Origin: Pseudobdellovibrionaceae bacterium
GTDB taxonomy: Bacteria; Bdellovibrionota; Bdellovibrionia; Bdellovibrionales; UBA1609
Direction of reading: 5' to 3'
NCBI GenBank assembly: GCA_023898385.1
Contig: CP060220.1
Location: forward strand, 1,240,001 to 1,304,000
DNA: 64,000 bases
The notes beneath the pieces were generated by a model. The model was not told where the DNA came from and did no database searches. It worked only from the letters and a program-made list of their open reading frames with translations. Below are positions 1 through 8,407 of this stretch, piece by piece; position 1 is the stretch's first letter, and the number at the start of each line of letters is the position of its first letter. The position numbers and the translations under genes were made by a program.

Positions 1-1383
1 CTCCAACTCAACTTCATCAATAATCCCTAAATACCGACCATGTAACCAATGAATTTGCCCATGTACACGGGATACATGTTGGCGGCCTCTCACACCCTTA
101 TTGATAAAAAACATCTCTAGGTCATTCACAGCCCCCGTGAAACTCATATCCTGTGTTGATCGAACGGACACTTCGCCGTTTAGCTCTCCAAACTGGCTGA
201 GCGCCCCTCGTGGACCCTGACGTCCTAATGCGTCCACTATTTTTTTGATTTTTAATCCTGAGATTGTCACTAGAAAGGGATCAAACCTTTTGTTCGTCAT
301 AGGATACAGTCGCAAATCCTTGGCCACTATTTTGCCCGCATCGCCATTCACCACACAATCTGACAATGTCAAATCGGCCGCCTCCCAGGCAACAAGCTGC
401 CCAGAATAAACGCCAGAACACGATAACCATAAATAGTTCGGGCTCCAGCCCCACTCGGTCAAATTTCGATAACGGGCTACTTGCATAAGGGCATTGACTG
501 GTAAGTTTTTTGCCGAAAAACGACTGGAAAAGAATCCTGATTCAAAATTGTAACTGGCACTGGTTTCAAGATTCCCTTCTCTCACCTGCGCGGTCAGGGA
601 TAACTCCAAAGTTTGGGGCGACACCAACCCTTCAAAACGCAAATGATCAAAGGTGGATTCGGGCAACCATGATGGAACAGAGGCAATTTCTGAACGTAAT
701 GTCAATATGGGGCTTTCTTCAGGCAAAGTCAGGCGCGTGGATTGAAGTTGCAGAACGAGCGTGTCAGCCCCATCCTGGTGCTCAAACCACTCCAAACTTT
801 CAATAGAGACCCGCGGCAAAATCTGGCGCAAATCCTCTCGATGGGAGCCCCAATTTTTTGAAAAATACCGACGCAATTCATTGGACTTCTGCGTCCACAA
901 CTCATGATCTTTCACCACCGTGGAGGATTTTGGTTGCTCTGAAGGTGCCGGCGTTTCCACCGGGGATGGCGATGTCTCTTGAGCCTCACAAGAGCCCCGC
1001 CAAGTGGGCTGATAGACTTGGGCATTTGAAATTTCCGCACGGGAAAGACCCACATAGCCTTGAAACAACTGGGCGAGTGCTATTGGAAAATAAACCTTAG
1101 AGATTTTTATCTGCAGAGGCTTTTGGCAAGAACCCGGCAGATCAATTTGTACTCCGCCCACCTCAAGCGCAATAGCTGGTTTAATCCCGTCGGCCAAACT
1201 CAATCGGATCTGATTCATCTTAATGGGTACAGGAATTTTTTGAAAAGCCGCTGAAGCTTCTATTTTCTCACGAATATGTCCACTTGAAAAAATGAACCGG
1301 ACGGTACCACCCAGCAACGCGCCAACAATAAGTGAAGCTAAAAATACATACCATCCGCGCTGTGGATTTACTTTCTGGTCCAT
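1..1383 (-). CDS. AsmA/GspN-like membrane-anchored envelope protein (C-terminus outside window)
   Basis: The reading frame is open for 461 codons from an ATG at 1383 and runs off the left edge, so the C-terminus is missing. It begins with a short polar stretch, then one membrane helix at about residues 11-30 (YVFLASLIVGALLGG), followed by a long periplasmic part rich in beta-strand patterns and a Pro/Ser/Glu linker near residues 125-145. This layout resembles the AsmA/DUF748 or GspN type of beta-rich, inner-membrane-anchored envelope proteins, some of which act in lipid transport or secretion. I infer the family from architecture and did not find a diagnostic motif. A GAGGGGGA ribosome binding site lies just before the ATG. 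The start is only 9 bases after the greA stop, so the two are probably cotranscribed. Confidence 0.7.
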   Translation of the reverse strand, partial: MDQKVNPQRGWYVFLASLIVGALLGGTVRFIFSSGHIREKIEASAAFQKIPVPIKMNQIRLSLADGIKPAIALEVGGVQIDLPGSCQKPLQIKISKVYFPIALAQLFQGYVGLSRAEISNAQVYQPTWRGSCEAQETSPSPVETPAPSEQPKSSTVVKDHELWTQKSNELRRYFSKNWGSHREDLRQILPRVSIESLEWFEHQDGADTLVLQLQSTRLTLPEESPILTLRSEIASVPSWLPESTFDHLRFEGLVSPQTLELSLTAQVREGNLETSASYNFESGFFSSRFSAKNLPVNALMQVARYRNLTEWGWSPNYLWLSCSGVYSGQLVAWEAADLTLSDCVVNGDAGKIVAKDLRLYPMTNKRFDPFLVTISGLKIKKIVDALGRQGPRGALSQFGELNGEVSVRSTQDMSFTGAVNDLEMFFINKGVRGRQHVSRVHGQIHWLHGRYLGIIDEVELE

Positions 1384-1392
1384 TCCCCCTCA

Positions 1393-1872
1393 TCACTTAA
1401 AGACGAAATTCAAAACCTCATACTCTTTATCGCCTTTAGGACTGCTAAACTCTATCAGATCACCCTTTGATTTTCCAATCATCGCGCGAGATAAGGGCGA
1501 AAAAATGGAAATCTTCCCGGCCTTCACATCGGCTTCGTCTTCGCCAACGATCTGATAAGTCACAGTGCCGCCGGATTCTTGGTCTTCCAATGTGACCGTG
1601 GCACCGAAAATGATTTTGTCTGACTTTAATTTACTGGGATCCACCACATCGGCAGCGGCCAATTTAGCCTGCAGGTCATTGATACGAGATTCACAAAAGG
1701 CCTGACGCTCTTTGGCGGCATCGTAGTCAGCATTTTCACTCAGATCACCGTGTCCGCGAGCCTCTTCGATGGCTCGCACCACTTCAGGGCGTTCCACTTG
1801 AAGGAGGTGCTTTAACTCCGCTTCCAGTCGAGCTTTTCCTGTAATCGTCATTGGATGTCTATCGCTAGTCAT
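1393..1872 (-). CDS. greA: Transcription elongation factor GreA
   Basis: This 159-residue protein has the normal GreA length. The N-terminal coiled coil carries the conserved acidic tip GDLSENADYDAAKE at residues 42-55, which reaches into the RNA polymerase secondary channel and stimulates transcript cleavage in backtracked complexes. D43 and E46 correspond to the catalytic acidic pair. The C-terminal half is the FKBP-like domain that binds polymerase. A GGAGA ribosome binding site supports the ATG at 1872; a second ATG seven codons downstream is less likely. It leads a probable operon with the AsmA-like gene and is divergent from mgtE. Confidence 0.96.
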   Translation of the reverse strand: MTSDRHPMTITGKARLEAELKHLLQVERPEVVRAIEEARGHGDLSENADYDAAKERQAFCESRINDLQAKLAAADVVDPSKLKSDKIIFGATVTLEDQESGGTVTYQIVGEDEADVKAGKISIFSPLSRAMIGKSKGDLIEFSSPKGDKEYEVLNFVFK

Positions 1873-1993
1873 AGAAATCTCCGCCTATCTAGGGTATAAA
1901 AGCGCAGTATTATTATTTAATTCTTTGACCCAGACAACTGCAAAGGCGAATATATAGAAAATATTGGTAAGTCCTTTAAATAATTGGTTATTT

Positions 1994-3343
1994 ATGAAGC
2001 TGAATCCGTCTAACATCGGCATTATCAAGCGATTATTGGTGGGCCGAAACAACCGACCCCTGCGATCCATCCTTAATCGCCTGGAACCGGCGGACATTGC
2101 CTCACTGTTTAACACGCTCAATCAAAGGGAGCAGAAGCAACTTATCCACGCCCTGATCACCCTCGGTAAATCCAGTGAAGTGCTGGTGGAGCTCCCTGAA
2201 ACACGCCTAGAAGACCTTTTAGAATCTCTGGACATCACCACCTTTGAACAAATACTTGAAGAAGCTCCCATTGATGATGCCGCTTATTTTGTGGGACTGA
2301 CGGCTGAGGAAAAACACGAATCTCTGTTAAACCTTTTACCTATCAAAAAGCAGACGAAAATTCGGCAGTACCTGGCCTACCCCGAAGACTCTGCCGGCCG
2401 AATTATGCAAACAAAGGTCTTTAGTTTGCCAGTTCGACTCAACGCCAGTGAGGGTTTGGCGGAGTTAAGAAGCCGCGCCCAAGAGGAATCGATCTATTAT
2501 ATCTATTGTGTAGACGAAGATGAACGCCTTGTGGGTGTGGTATCGCTTCGGGCCATGGCCACCGCACCTTCAGAAAAGCCTCTGGTGGAGTTGATTAAAA
2601 AAGATGTGATTACGGTTTCACCCATGGATGATGCTGAGGACGTGGCAAAGATGGTGGCCCACTATGACTTTATTGCCCTTCCTGTTTTGGATAAACAACA
2701 TCGACTGCTCGGCATTGTCACCGTGGATGATGTGGTCGACATCATTCAAGAGTTAGCCACAGCCAACATTTATGCCCAAGCCGGTCTACAAGAGGACGAC
2801 CGCGTTTACACACCCGCCTTACAAAGTATTAAAAACCGAATTCCTTGGATGTTTTTAAACCTTTTCTTGGCTGGCCTAGCCAGTGCGGTAATTGACTCTT
2901 ATGAAGAGACCATGAAGCACCTCATTGTACTGGCCACAGTAAAAAACATTGTGCCTGCTCTTGGCGGAAATACGGCCATTCAAACCTTAACCGTAGTCAC
3001 TCGAGGTCTGGCCACCGGGGACTTCAGCTTTATCAGCTATGCTAAAGCGGTGACGAAGGAAGCCACTGTGGGCCTCACCATTGGTGTATTTACAGGACTG
3101 GGCGCTGGCACATTACTTTATTTATGGAAAGGCGACACCCTTGTCTCTGTGGTCATTTTCATTGCCATGGTTCTTAACTCGTTTTTGGCAGCCATTGCGG
3201 GGTCTATTGTGCCCATTCTGCTTAAGCGCTTTAACCTTGACCCAGCCACGGGGAGCGGTGTGCTTGTAACAATGATCACCGACATTTTTGGTTTCTTTGC
3301 CTTTTTAGGAATTGCCACACTTGGCCTAAAATACATGAGCTAG
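1994..3343 (+). CDS. mgtE: Magnesium transporter MgtE
   Basis: MgtE is a homodimeric Mg2+ channel/transporter of the inner membrane, gated by cytoplasmic Mg2+. The protein shows the family order: an all-helical N domain (about residues 15-120), a tandem CBS pair (about 130-245) and five C-terminal membrane helices. The signature PALGGNTAIQT in the pore region and the aspartate in VTMITDIFGFF, expected to bind Mg2+ in the pore, are both present. Length (449 residues from this ATG) is typical. An in-frame TTG at 1964 would add ten residues; neither start has a strong ribosome binding site. No M-box-sized leader fits in the short upstream gap. arfB follows after 6 bases, suggesting cotranscription. 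Confidence 0.95.
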   Translation: MKLNPSNIGIIKRLLVGRNNRPLRSILNRLEPADIASLFNTLNQREQKQLIHALITLGKSSEVLVELPETRLEDLLESLDITTFEQILEEAPIDDAAYFVGLTAEEKHESLLNLLPIKKQTKIRQYLAYPEDSAGRIMQTKVFSLPVRLNASEGLAELRSRAQEESIYYIYCVDEDERLVGVVSLRAMATAPSEKPLVELIKKDVITVSPMDDAEDVAKMVAHYDFIALPVLDKQHRLLGIVTVDDVVDIIQELATANIYAQAGLQEDDRVYTPALQSIKNRIPWMFLNLFLAGLASAVIDSYEETMKHLIVLATVKNIVPALGGNTAIQTLTVVTRGLATGDFSFISYAKAVTKEATVGLTIGVFTGLGAGTLLYLWKGDTLVSVVIFIAMVLNSFLAAIAGSIVPILLKRFNLDPATGSGVLVTMITDIFGFFAFLGIATLGLKYMS

Positions 3344-3349
3344 CCGAAA

Positions 3350-3745
3350 ATGAAAATCTCACCCAAAGAATTAAATTTTACTTTTTCAAAAAGCTCGGGT
3401 GCCGGCGGACAAAACGTAAATAAGGTCAACACCAAGGTCACATTGCGCTGGAATATCTTTGAATCCTCTAGTGTTTCACAAAAAGTGATTGACCGATTTT
3501 GCGAGCTCTTTCCCAATAAGATCCTTGATGACGGCACAGTGCAGATTTCAAGCCAGCGCTATCGCCTGCAAGCTCGCAACATTGCCGACTGCGTAGAAAA
3601 ATTGCACGTCATGATAGAGAAAGCCGCGCGCCCCAAAAAGCCGCGAAGGCCCACCAAACCCACAACCTCTTCTGTGGAAAAGCGGCTCAAAGGAAAACGA
3701 TTACAAAGCGATAAGAAACGCCAACGACAAGGACGAGACGACTAG
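3350..3745 (+). CDS. arfB: Peptidyl-tRNA hydrolase ArfB (stalled ribosome rescue), 3' end altered by insertion
   Basis: ArfB enters the empty A site of stalled ribosomes and hydrolyses peptidyl-tRNA. The catalytic GGQ motif sits at residues 19-21 inside SSGAGGQNVNKVNTKVTLRW, the class-I release-factor signature, and the basic C-terminal tail (KRLKGKRLQSDKKRQRQ) is the part that lies in the mRNA channel. Length (131) fits the family. The last 32 bases of the tail-coding region recur perfectly at 5269-5300, beyond the AbiE cassette, where the frame continues to a different C-terminus (GRDYWSRPLAN). The present end GRDD therefore looks like a replacement supplied by the inserted DNA. Confidence 0.95.
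   Translation: MKISPKELNFTFSKSSGAGGQNVNKVNTKVTLRWNIFESSSVSQKVIDRFCELFPNKILDDGTVQISSQRYRLQARNIADCVEKLHVMIEKAARPKKPRRPTKPTTSSVEKRLKGKRLQSDKKRQRQGRDD
3704..3735 (+). repeat. Direct repeat copy 1 flanking the AbiE cassette (arfB 3' end)
   Basis: A 32-bp segment beginning CAAAGCGATAAGAAACG and ending GACAAGGACG is perfectly repeated in direct orientation at 5269-5300. With one mismatch the match extends six bases upstream (from CGATT at 3698). It lies in the last codons of arfB, like the attachment sites that integrative elements duplicate at gene 3' ends. Copy spacing is 1565 bp. Confidence 0.93.
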
Positions 3746-3824
3746 CTCCTGGATAATTTGGTTTTGGCAAATCCAGCGAGTAAATTTCATTATTTTGGAT
3801 AAATTTGTCAAAAAATGTTACATA

Positions 3825-3897
3825 TTGACATGTTTGTCCTTTCCGATTACCATGGGACAAACATGTCAGAAATCATAAAGGGGTGACAATATTGTCA
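3825..3897 (+). promoter_or_regulatory. AbiE promoter and paired operator palindromes
   Basis: TTGACA (3825-3830) and TACCAT (3848-3853), 17 bases apart, form a good sigma70-type promoter. A perfect 13-bp inverted repeat surrounds it: GACATGTTTGTCC at 3827-3839 and its complement GGACAAACATGTC at 3855-3867. A second perfect palindrome, TGACAATATTGTCA (3884-3897), overlaps the start codon. AbiEi antitoxins of known systems repress their own operon by binding inverted repeats in the promoter, so these are the likely operators. Sequence is direct observation; binding is inference. Confidence 0.7.
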
Positions 3898-4500
3898 TTT
3901 AGAGAGTTGAAGTCTATCTTAGAAAAAGAGTTGGTCATTAGTGCAAAAGATGCTTCCACAGTTTTAGGGGACCGGAAAAGAGTCTATGCTTTGCAGGACA
4001 AAGGTGACCTTAAAAGATGTGGCACGGGTCTTTATACCTTGCCTGGGATAGAAGAAGGAACTGCACAATTTGCTGCCCTAAATAAATACTTTCCAAAGTG
4101 TGTAGTTTCCGGAGTGACGGCCCTCTCTCTTTGTGGGTTGGGCCAAGAGTATCTGGATAAGATACACGTGGATATTCCTAATACTACGAATTTATCTAAC
4201 TCTCTACTCGAAGTTCACCGAGTGACTGCAAAGCGGATAAGTCATGTAGAAAACAGAAAATTTGAAGAAAAAGGCATACCCTTTAAGATTAAAGTCTACT
4301 CACCTGAGCGGACACTGTTTGAGGCCTACAAGTACTATGGCGTTGGGACAGATGCATTTATACGGGCCATTAAAAACTATCGAAATCTTTATTTAAATAA
4401 AAAATCACCTGGCAAACAGTACGATGTTATTTTGAGTATAGACAAAGAAGTGGGAAGGGAACTGGTTAATTTTTTGAGCATGGGAGATATCAATGGATGA
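3892..4500 (+). CDS. abiEi: AbiEi-family antitoxin / transcriptional repressor (type IV toxin-antitoxin)
   Basis: The N-terminal part (about residues 1-55) is a winged-helix domain ending in the family-typical turn RCGTGLYTLPG, and the C-terminal part matches the AbiEi antitoxin fold with the conserved segment KVYSPERTLFEAYKYYGVG. It should neutralise the downstream nucleotidyltransferase toxin and repress the operon. I prefer the TTG at 3892 because AAAGGGG (3877-3883) lies eight bases before it; a GTG at 3883 would sit directly on that site. The gene overlaps abiEii by 8 bases. Its DNA is visibly more AT-rich than arfB and nrnA, in keeping with transfer. Confidence 0.85.
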   Translation: MSFRELKSILEKELVISAKDASTVLGDRKRVYALQDKGDLKRCGTGLYTLPGIEEGTAQFAALNKYFPKCVVSGVTALSLCGLGQEYLDKIHVDIPNTTNLSNSLLEVHRVTAKRISHVENRKFEEKGIPFKIKVYSPERTLFEAYKYYGVGTDAFIRAIKNYRNLYLNKKSPGKQYDVILSIDKEVGRELVNFLSMGDING

Positions 4501-5251
4501 GACCTCTCTTTTATCTCAATTTGAGAAATGGAAGAAGGAGCACGATCAACATGGTCGCATGGCCTTCTCTCGCTTTATCATGCTGACTTTTTTAGACGGC
4601 CTCGAAAAAGTCAGCGACGACTTCATTTTTAAGGGAGGAAATCTTCTGTGGCACTACATTCAAACACCGAGAGCTACGGTAGATCTCGATCTATCGACCA
4701 TAACTTTAAAATCTCATTTGGAGATTAAGCAATGCCTTGAACAGTCCTTTGCTATTCACAAAGAAATTCAATTTTCTATAAAAGAGTTTAGAACCATTCA
4801 TGATGAGGAAGAAATTGGTGCGGCCATTACTATCACTTATCAGACATATCATGGACAAAAAAATCAATTTGAAATAGATATCGTTTATACATTGCCAACA
4901 GATTTGGTCAAAATAAAATCGACTGTTAGTGATAGAAGTTTAACTTCGGCAAGTATAGAAAATATTATTGCTGATAAAGTCAATGCGGCCCACAGATTCG
5001 CGGGTGGCAACACCCGCATGAAAGATTTTGATGATTTGTGGAGAATTTCAAAATCAGATATTAGAATTAATAAAAGTAAGGTCAATAGGCTTTTCAAAAA
5101 AAGAGTGATTCCTTTCTCATTGGAGGGAACTTGGGTAGAAAATTTAAATCATGCCTGGAAAGGACATGTGAAAAGGTACAAAGACTTGCCAAGTGACATT
5201 TTAGTAATATTCGAAGATATCAATTCTTGGCTAAAAGGCTTAAAGAAATGA
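4493..5251 (+). CDS. abiEii: AbiEii/AbiGii-family nucleotidyltransferase toxin
   Basis: This 252-residue protein has the minimal nucleotidyltransferase core of AbiEii: FKGGNLLWHYI at residues 46-56 (the GG motif of the fold) followed by RATVDLDLST, giving the D-x-D metal-binding pair at residues 64 and 66. The C-terminal part has the helical AbiEii pattern (IENIIADKVNA, then MKDFDDLWRIS). Related toxins transfer nucleotides to essential RNAs, stopping growth and aborting phage infection. The start overlaps the antitoxin stop by 8 bases, so translation is coupled. The gene ends 17 bases before the second arfB-derived direct repeat. Confidence 0.88.
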   Translation: MDETSLLSQFEKWKKEHDQHGRMAFSRFIMLTFLDGLEKVSDDFIFKGGNLLWHYIQTPRATVDLDLSTITLKSHLEIKQCLEQSFAIHKEIQFSIKEFRTIHDEEEIGAAITITYQTYHGQKNQFEIDIVYTLPTDLVKIKSTVSDRSLTSASIENIIADKVNAAHRFAGGNTRMKDFDDLWRISKSDIRINKSKVNRLFKKRVIPFSLEGTWVENLNHAWKGHVKRYKDLPSDILVIFEDINSWLKGLKK

Positions 5252-5262
5252 AGGTTGGGCAG

Positions 5263-5331
5263 CGATTGCAAAGCGATAAGAAACGCCAACGACAAGGACG
5301 TGATTACTGGTCTAGGCCTTTGGCGAATTGA
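5263..5331 (+). pseudogene. Displaced arfB 3' end with direct repeat copy 2
   Basis: Bases 5269-5300 repeat the arfB tail at 3704-3735 exactly, and the reading frame continues past the repeat as GRDYWSRPLAN to a TGA at 5329-5331. This is most simply the original 3' end of arfB, separated from the gene when the AbiE cassette inserted. It has no start signal of its own. Confidence 0.8.
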
Positions 5332-5487
5332 ATCGCTTTTGTGAACAGAAAATCGCCGCCGCACGTCAGGTGTCTTGCCCAATAGACCCATGCCACAGCA
5401 AAACCCTTAAACTCCACTTCAATGACCTTCGTCTTGTTTATGTTTTTGTTGTATAATCCGATAAGTGAGCACAGAGGTCATCAGAGA

Positions 5488-6513
5488 ATGGACAGTCGGT
5501 ACCTTAAAAATTTAGAATTGCGACGATTGGTTGAGAAAATCGAAACCGCTTCGTCTATTCTTCTCACCACCCACAAACAGTGTGACGGTGATGGTTTAGG
5601 TGCCATGCTCGGGCTCTATCATGCCCTTAGAAAGTTAGATAAGAAGGTTCGGGTTATCACGGTTGACGGAGTTCCGGCTAAATATCGATTTCTGCAACCG
5701 GAACTGCACTTACAAAATTTTGACAAACCTCACGACCCCATTGAACCCACAGACCTTTGCCTTATCTTCGACACAAATGACAGGCGCCTTGTGGATCCCT
5801 TATTTTTCGAGCTTGAGAAACAATGCAAGCAGATTGCCTTCGTCGACCATCACCCAGTTTTAAATAAAGGCCCTGAACCCACTCCTGGATCGTACATAGA
5901 TACATCAGCCGCAAGCACCGGCGAAATCGCCTTTTTTATAATAAAAGCCTTAGGCATTCGAATGGATCAAATGATTGCCCGCGCCCTCTACACGAGCATC
6001 GCCTTTGACACGCAAATATTTAGGTATGTTAAAAACTCTCCCTCGAGCCATTTGATTGCAGCAGAACTGCTTGAACATGAGAAAAATGCTTATTCGGTAC
6101 ATCGATTTTTATTTGCGACTTACACACAAGAAAAAATCGCCTTTCTTGGTAAAGTGCTCAGCGAAGTGGAGTACTTTGCCGAGGGTCAAGTGGCTGTGGT
6201 CAAAGTGAGCCTCTCTGACTTGAAAGATCATGACTTAGATATGGATGATTCTCGTGACGTTATTGATATGATTATGAACATCAACGCCTTGCAAGTGGCG
6301 GCCTTATTTCGTGAAGATGCCCCGAATGAGTACAAACTCAGCTTACGCAGTAAAGGCAGCATTGAAGTTTTAGGCATTGCTGAAAGCTTTGGCGGTGGTG
6401 GTCATATGTTTGCTTCTGGAGCTCCCCTACAGGGACAATATGAAGACTTAAAACTGAAGCTTGTGAACCAATTTTTAAAACGTCTTAACGGTACCACCAA
6501 AGCTAAAAGCTAA
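5488..6513 (+). CDS. nrnA: DHH-family phosphoesterase, NrnA-type oligoribonuclease / pAp phosphatase
   Basis: NrnA-like enzymes degrade short oligoribonucleotides from the 5' or 3' end and dephosphorylate 3'-phosphoadenosine-5'-phosphate in the cytoplasm. The expected metal-binding motifs appear in order: HKQCDGDGLGA (residues 30-39), an aspartate in FDTND, the DHH triad in FVDHHPV, and the DHHA1 substrate-binding glycine motif SFGGGGHMFASGA near the C-terminus. The ATG at 5488 is preceded by AGAGG at a suitable distance and gives 341 residues, the usual size. The longer frame from 5422 adds a hydrophobic stretch not expected for this family. The BFD-like gene follows after 2 bases. Confidence 0.9.
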   Translation: MDSRYLKNLELRRLVEKIETASSILLTTHKQCDGDGLGAMLGLYHALRKLDKKVRVITVDGVPAKYRFLQPELHLQNFDKPHDPIEPTDLCLIFDTNDRRLVDPLFFELEKQCKQIAFVDHHPVLNKGPEPTPGSYIDTSAASTGEIAFFIIKALGIRMDQMIARALYTSIAFDTQIFRYVKNSPSSHLIAAELLEHEKNAYSVHRFLFATYTQEKIAFLGKVLSEVEYFAEGQVAVVKVSLSDLKDHDLDMDDSRDVIDMIMNINALQVAALFREDAPNEYKLSLRSKGSIEVLGIAESFGGGGHMFASGAPLQGQYEDLKLKLVNQFLKRLNGTTKAKS

Positions 6514-6515
6514 GT

Positions 6516-6782
6516 ATGAACCGCTCAGGCCATAACAACAAAAAAGACCCCATTATTTGCTCCTGCAACTTTGTGAAGCAATCCACCATAGAAAAAGCTA
6601 TCACTGAAGGATGTGACACTTTAAATAAAATTTATGATGAGACCGCAGCCGGTATCGGACCTTGCGGCGGCAGTTGCCGAGTCATGCTTCAGTACATGCT
6701 CGACACCTTTAAAACCACAGGCCAGTTTCCCGAAAATCCTCGAATCAAGCGGAGGCGAAAACCACCACCCCGCAGAGGTTAA
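6516..6782 (+). CDS. BFD-like [2Fe-2S]-binding protein
   Basis: The 88-residue protein has paired cysteines C15-x-C17 (ICSCNFV) and C50/C54 (GPCGGSC), the arrangement of the bacterioferritin-associated ferredoxin fold, which holds one [2Fe-2S] cluster in a small helical domain. The second pair is spaced C-x3-C rather than the usual C-x2-C, so cluster ligation may be slightly altered. The C-terminus ends in a basic tail (RIKRRRKPPPRRG). It starts two bases after nrnA and is probably cotranscribed. Its partner is unknown; no bacterioferritin gene is nearby. Confidence 0.8.
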   Translation: MNRSGHNNKKDPIICSCNFVKQSTIEKAITEGCDTLNKIYDETAAGIGPCGGSCRVMLQYMLDTFKTTGQFPENPRIKRRRKPPPRRG

Positions 6783-6967
6783 CTCGAAACACGGCCCCCG
6801 TCAGTATGGCCCGAATTCACATGAATTGTTTTTCGCAATCGGAACCAAGTTTCCATCTGAATCCCGCCTATTAAAACGGCAACACAGTTACCCTTTTGAT
6901 TTGGAGCAAAAATAAAAATTTCGTACACGCGAACTATCTACGGGTATCGGAATTCGGTCACTTTTGA

Positions 6968-8407
6968 CTAATCAGCCCAACTTTTCTGTTGGGAGGCCCA
7001 ACTTGTGCAGGGGCGGCCACCGCCATCGTCGTACTGTTCTGAAGTACACACTCGAAACTTCGCACCATACAAGGAAATATCAAGGTAGGCGGTTCCAACT
7101 CCCGCGCTGGCAACTCCTACATTTTGGGGAAAATAACCGCTTTCACCTTTTTTAAACTTGTGTTGCCCACAAGTGGCCAAATAAATGTTTGGAATAGGAC
7201 TGCAACCTGAATACTTGGGCCATCCATTTTCAACAATCGCAAAATACTTAAAAGATCCTGACTCAAACGTGATTGACCTCCCATTGAGGTAACTCGGGTA
7301 GGGTCCCGCACCTGGCGCGAGCCCTTGTTGGTCTGGTTTAGTGTCACCAGGCTTGGTACGGGTCGATGTGCAAATGGGCTCACCACTGGCCGTGTAACCT
7401 TCAAGCGTCTCATTTTTCTTACAAGTTGGCAGGACAGAAAATAGCGGAGCGCAAAGACTCTGCCCCTTGGCGTCTATTCCCGTCATGATCTGCCCCTGTG
7501 GGCATTGGCCTGCTGCTGATTTGGTAGGCAGGGTGCATGACTTTTCGCTACCATCCCACTTGCCTCCTAAGGCCAAACACGTTTGTCGCATAGCTGAGTT
7601 GATAGTTTTAGAAAGCGAACATTTGTTTTTGATAGGGTCATAATCCCCGCCGAGAGAGCGGCAGGTCTCCTTCACCTGGCTTGGCAAGTCGCAAGTTTGT
7701 GTGGCATCGTTGAATCGCCCACCTGCAGCTTCACAACTGGTTTTGACGTCATTCGGCAGTTGGCATTTACCTGAGGCATCGTCAAAGGTACCGCCAATGG
7801 CGACACAGCTAGCATCAAGGGATAGTCCTGTGCCGGGCTTGTGAATTTCAAAATCATAACGGCTAATGTTAAAAGGCACTTTATTGGAACTCATTTCATA
7901 TTCAAAGTTCACCTGAACTTTTACAGCTGGACGCTTACACGAAGCTTGATCACAACCACCCAAATCCGTATCGGGCAACCAAGTCACTTTGACGCCAATA
8001 GGACATTTGTCACTAACACCAAACTCGGAGCATGATTCACCAGTTCGGGTGAACCCTTTTTTGGCGTCAGTGAAATCAAATTTAACATTTCCTTTAGCGT
8101 CTTTGACCTGCAACAGTTTGACTTTTTTGGCATCGCCACCTGCTTCGACGAGCGATTTACAATTAAAGTCGCCAGATAAATCTGTCAGGCAGGTGCCATC
8201 TATGGATTGATACCAGGACTCTTCGGCAGTGAGGTAAGAGCGAATGCTGTCACTGATGTTCTGCACTGTCATTCTAAGTTCAACGACATTTTGAGACTTT
8301 AGCATTTGGGTCATCATACCTGCTGTACCGGCAACGACAATCCCTAAAATGCCAACGGCCACTAAGACTTCAACAATAGTCATCCCGCGATGATTTATAT
8401 GTTTCAT
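6968..8407 (-). CDS. Type IV prepilin-like protein with cysteine-rich repeats
   Basis: The N-terminus MKHINHRG-MTIVEVLVAVGILGIVVAG is a class III (prepilin) signal: a short basic leader, the cleavage glycine, E5 of the mature chain and a hydrophobic helix. The ATG at 8407 has a GGGGGA ribosome binding site; an upstream start would add 30 non-signal residues. After a pilin-like head, roughly residues 199-310 contain four imperfect repeats of the type C-x4-GG-x-(F/Y/W)-D...C-x-L, each probably one small disulfide-bonded unit. The C-terminal 120 residues contain further cysteines and aromatic residues. The 479-residue length suggests a minor pilin or adhesin at the tip of a pilus or type II pseudopilus, not a major subunit. 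Confidence 0.82.
   Translation of the reverse strand: MKHINHRGMTIVEVLVAVGILGIVVAGTAGMMTQMLKSQNVVELRMTVQNISDSIRSYLTAEESWYQSIDGTCLTDLSGDFNCKSLVEAGGDAKKVKLLQVKDAKGNVKFDFTDAKKGFTRTGESCSEFGVSDKCPIGVKVTWLPDTDLGGCDQASCKRPAVKVQVNFEYEMSSNKVPFNISRYDFEIHKPGTGLSLDASCVAIGGTFDDASGKCQLPNDVKTSCEAAGGRFNDATQTCDLPSQVKETCRSLGGDYDPIKNKCSLSKTINSAMRQTCLALGGKWDGSEKSCTLPTKSAAGQCPQGQIMTGIDAKGQSLCAPLFSVLPTCKKNETLEGYTASGEPICTSTRTKPGDTKPDQQGLAPGAGPYPSYLNGRSITFESGSFKYFAIVENGWPKYSGCSPIPNIYLATCGQHKFKKGESGYFPQNVGVASAGVGTAYLDISLYGAKFRVCTSEQYDDGGGRPCTSWASQQKSWAD

Larger units (their letters stand above)
3704..5300 (+). mobile_element. AbiE cassette between arfB-derived direct repeats
   Basis: A unit of about 1565 bp containing only abiEi and abiEii is bracketed by 32-bp perfect direct repeats derived from the arfB 3' coding region. 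No recombinase, transposase or terminal inverted repeat is seen within it. The structure matches site-specific insertion at a gene 3' end with restoration of the reading frame, but homologous exchange of a longer, now decayed, element is also possible. Confidence 0.72.

Noticed and set aside
1873..1993. M-box magnesium riboswitch before mgtE
   Set aside because: The gap of about 120 bases must also hold the greA promoter, and none of the conserved M-box structure could be seen.
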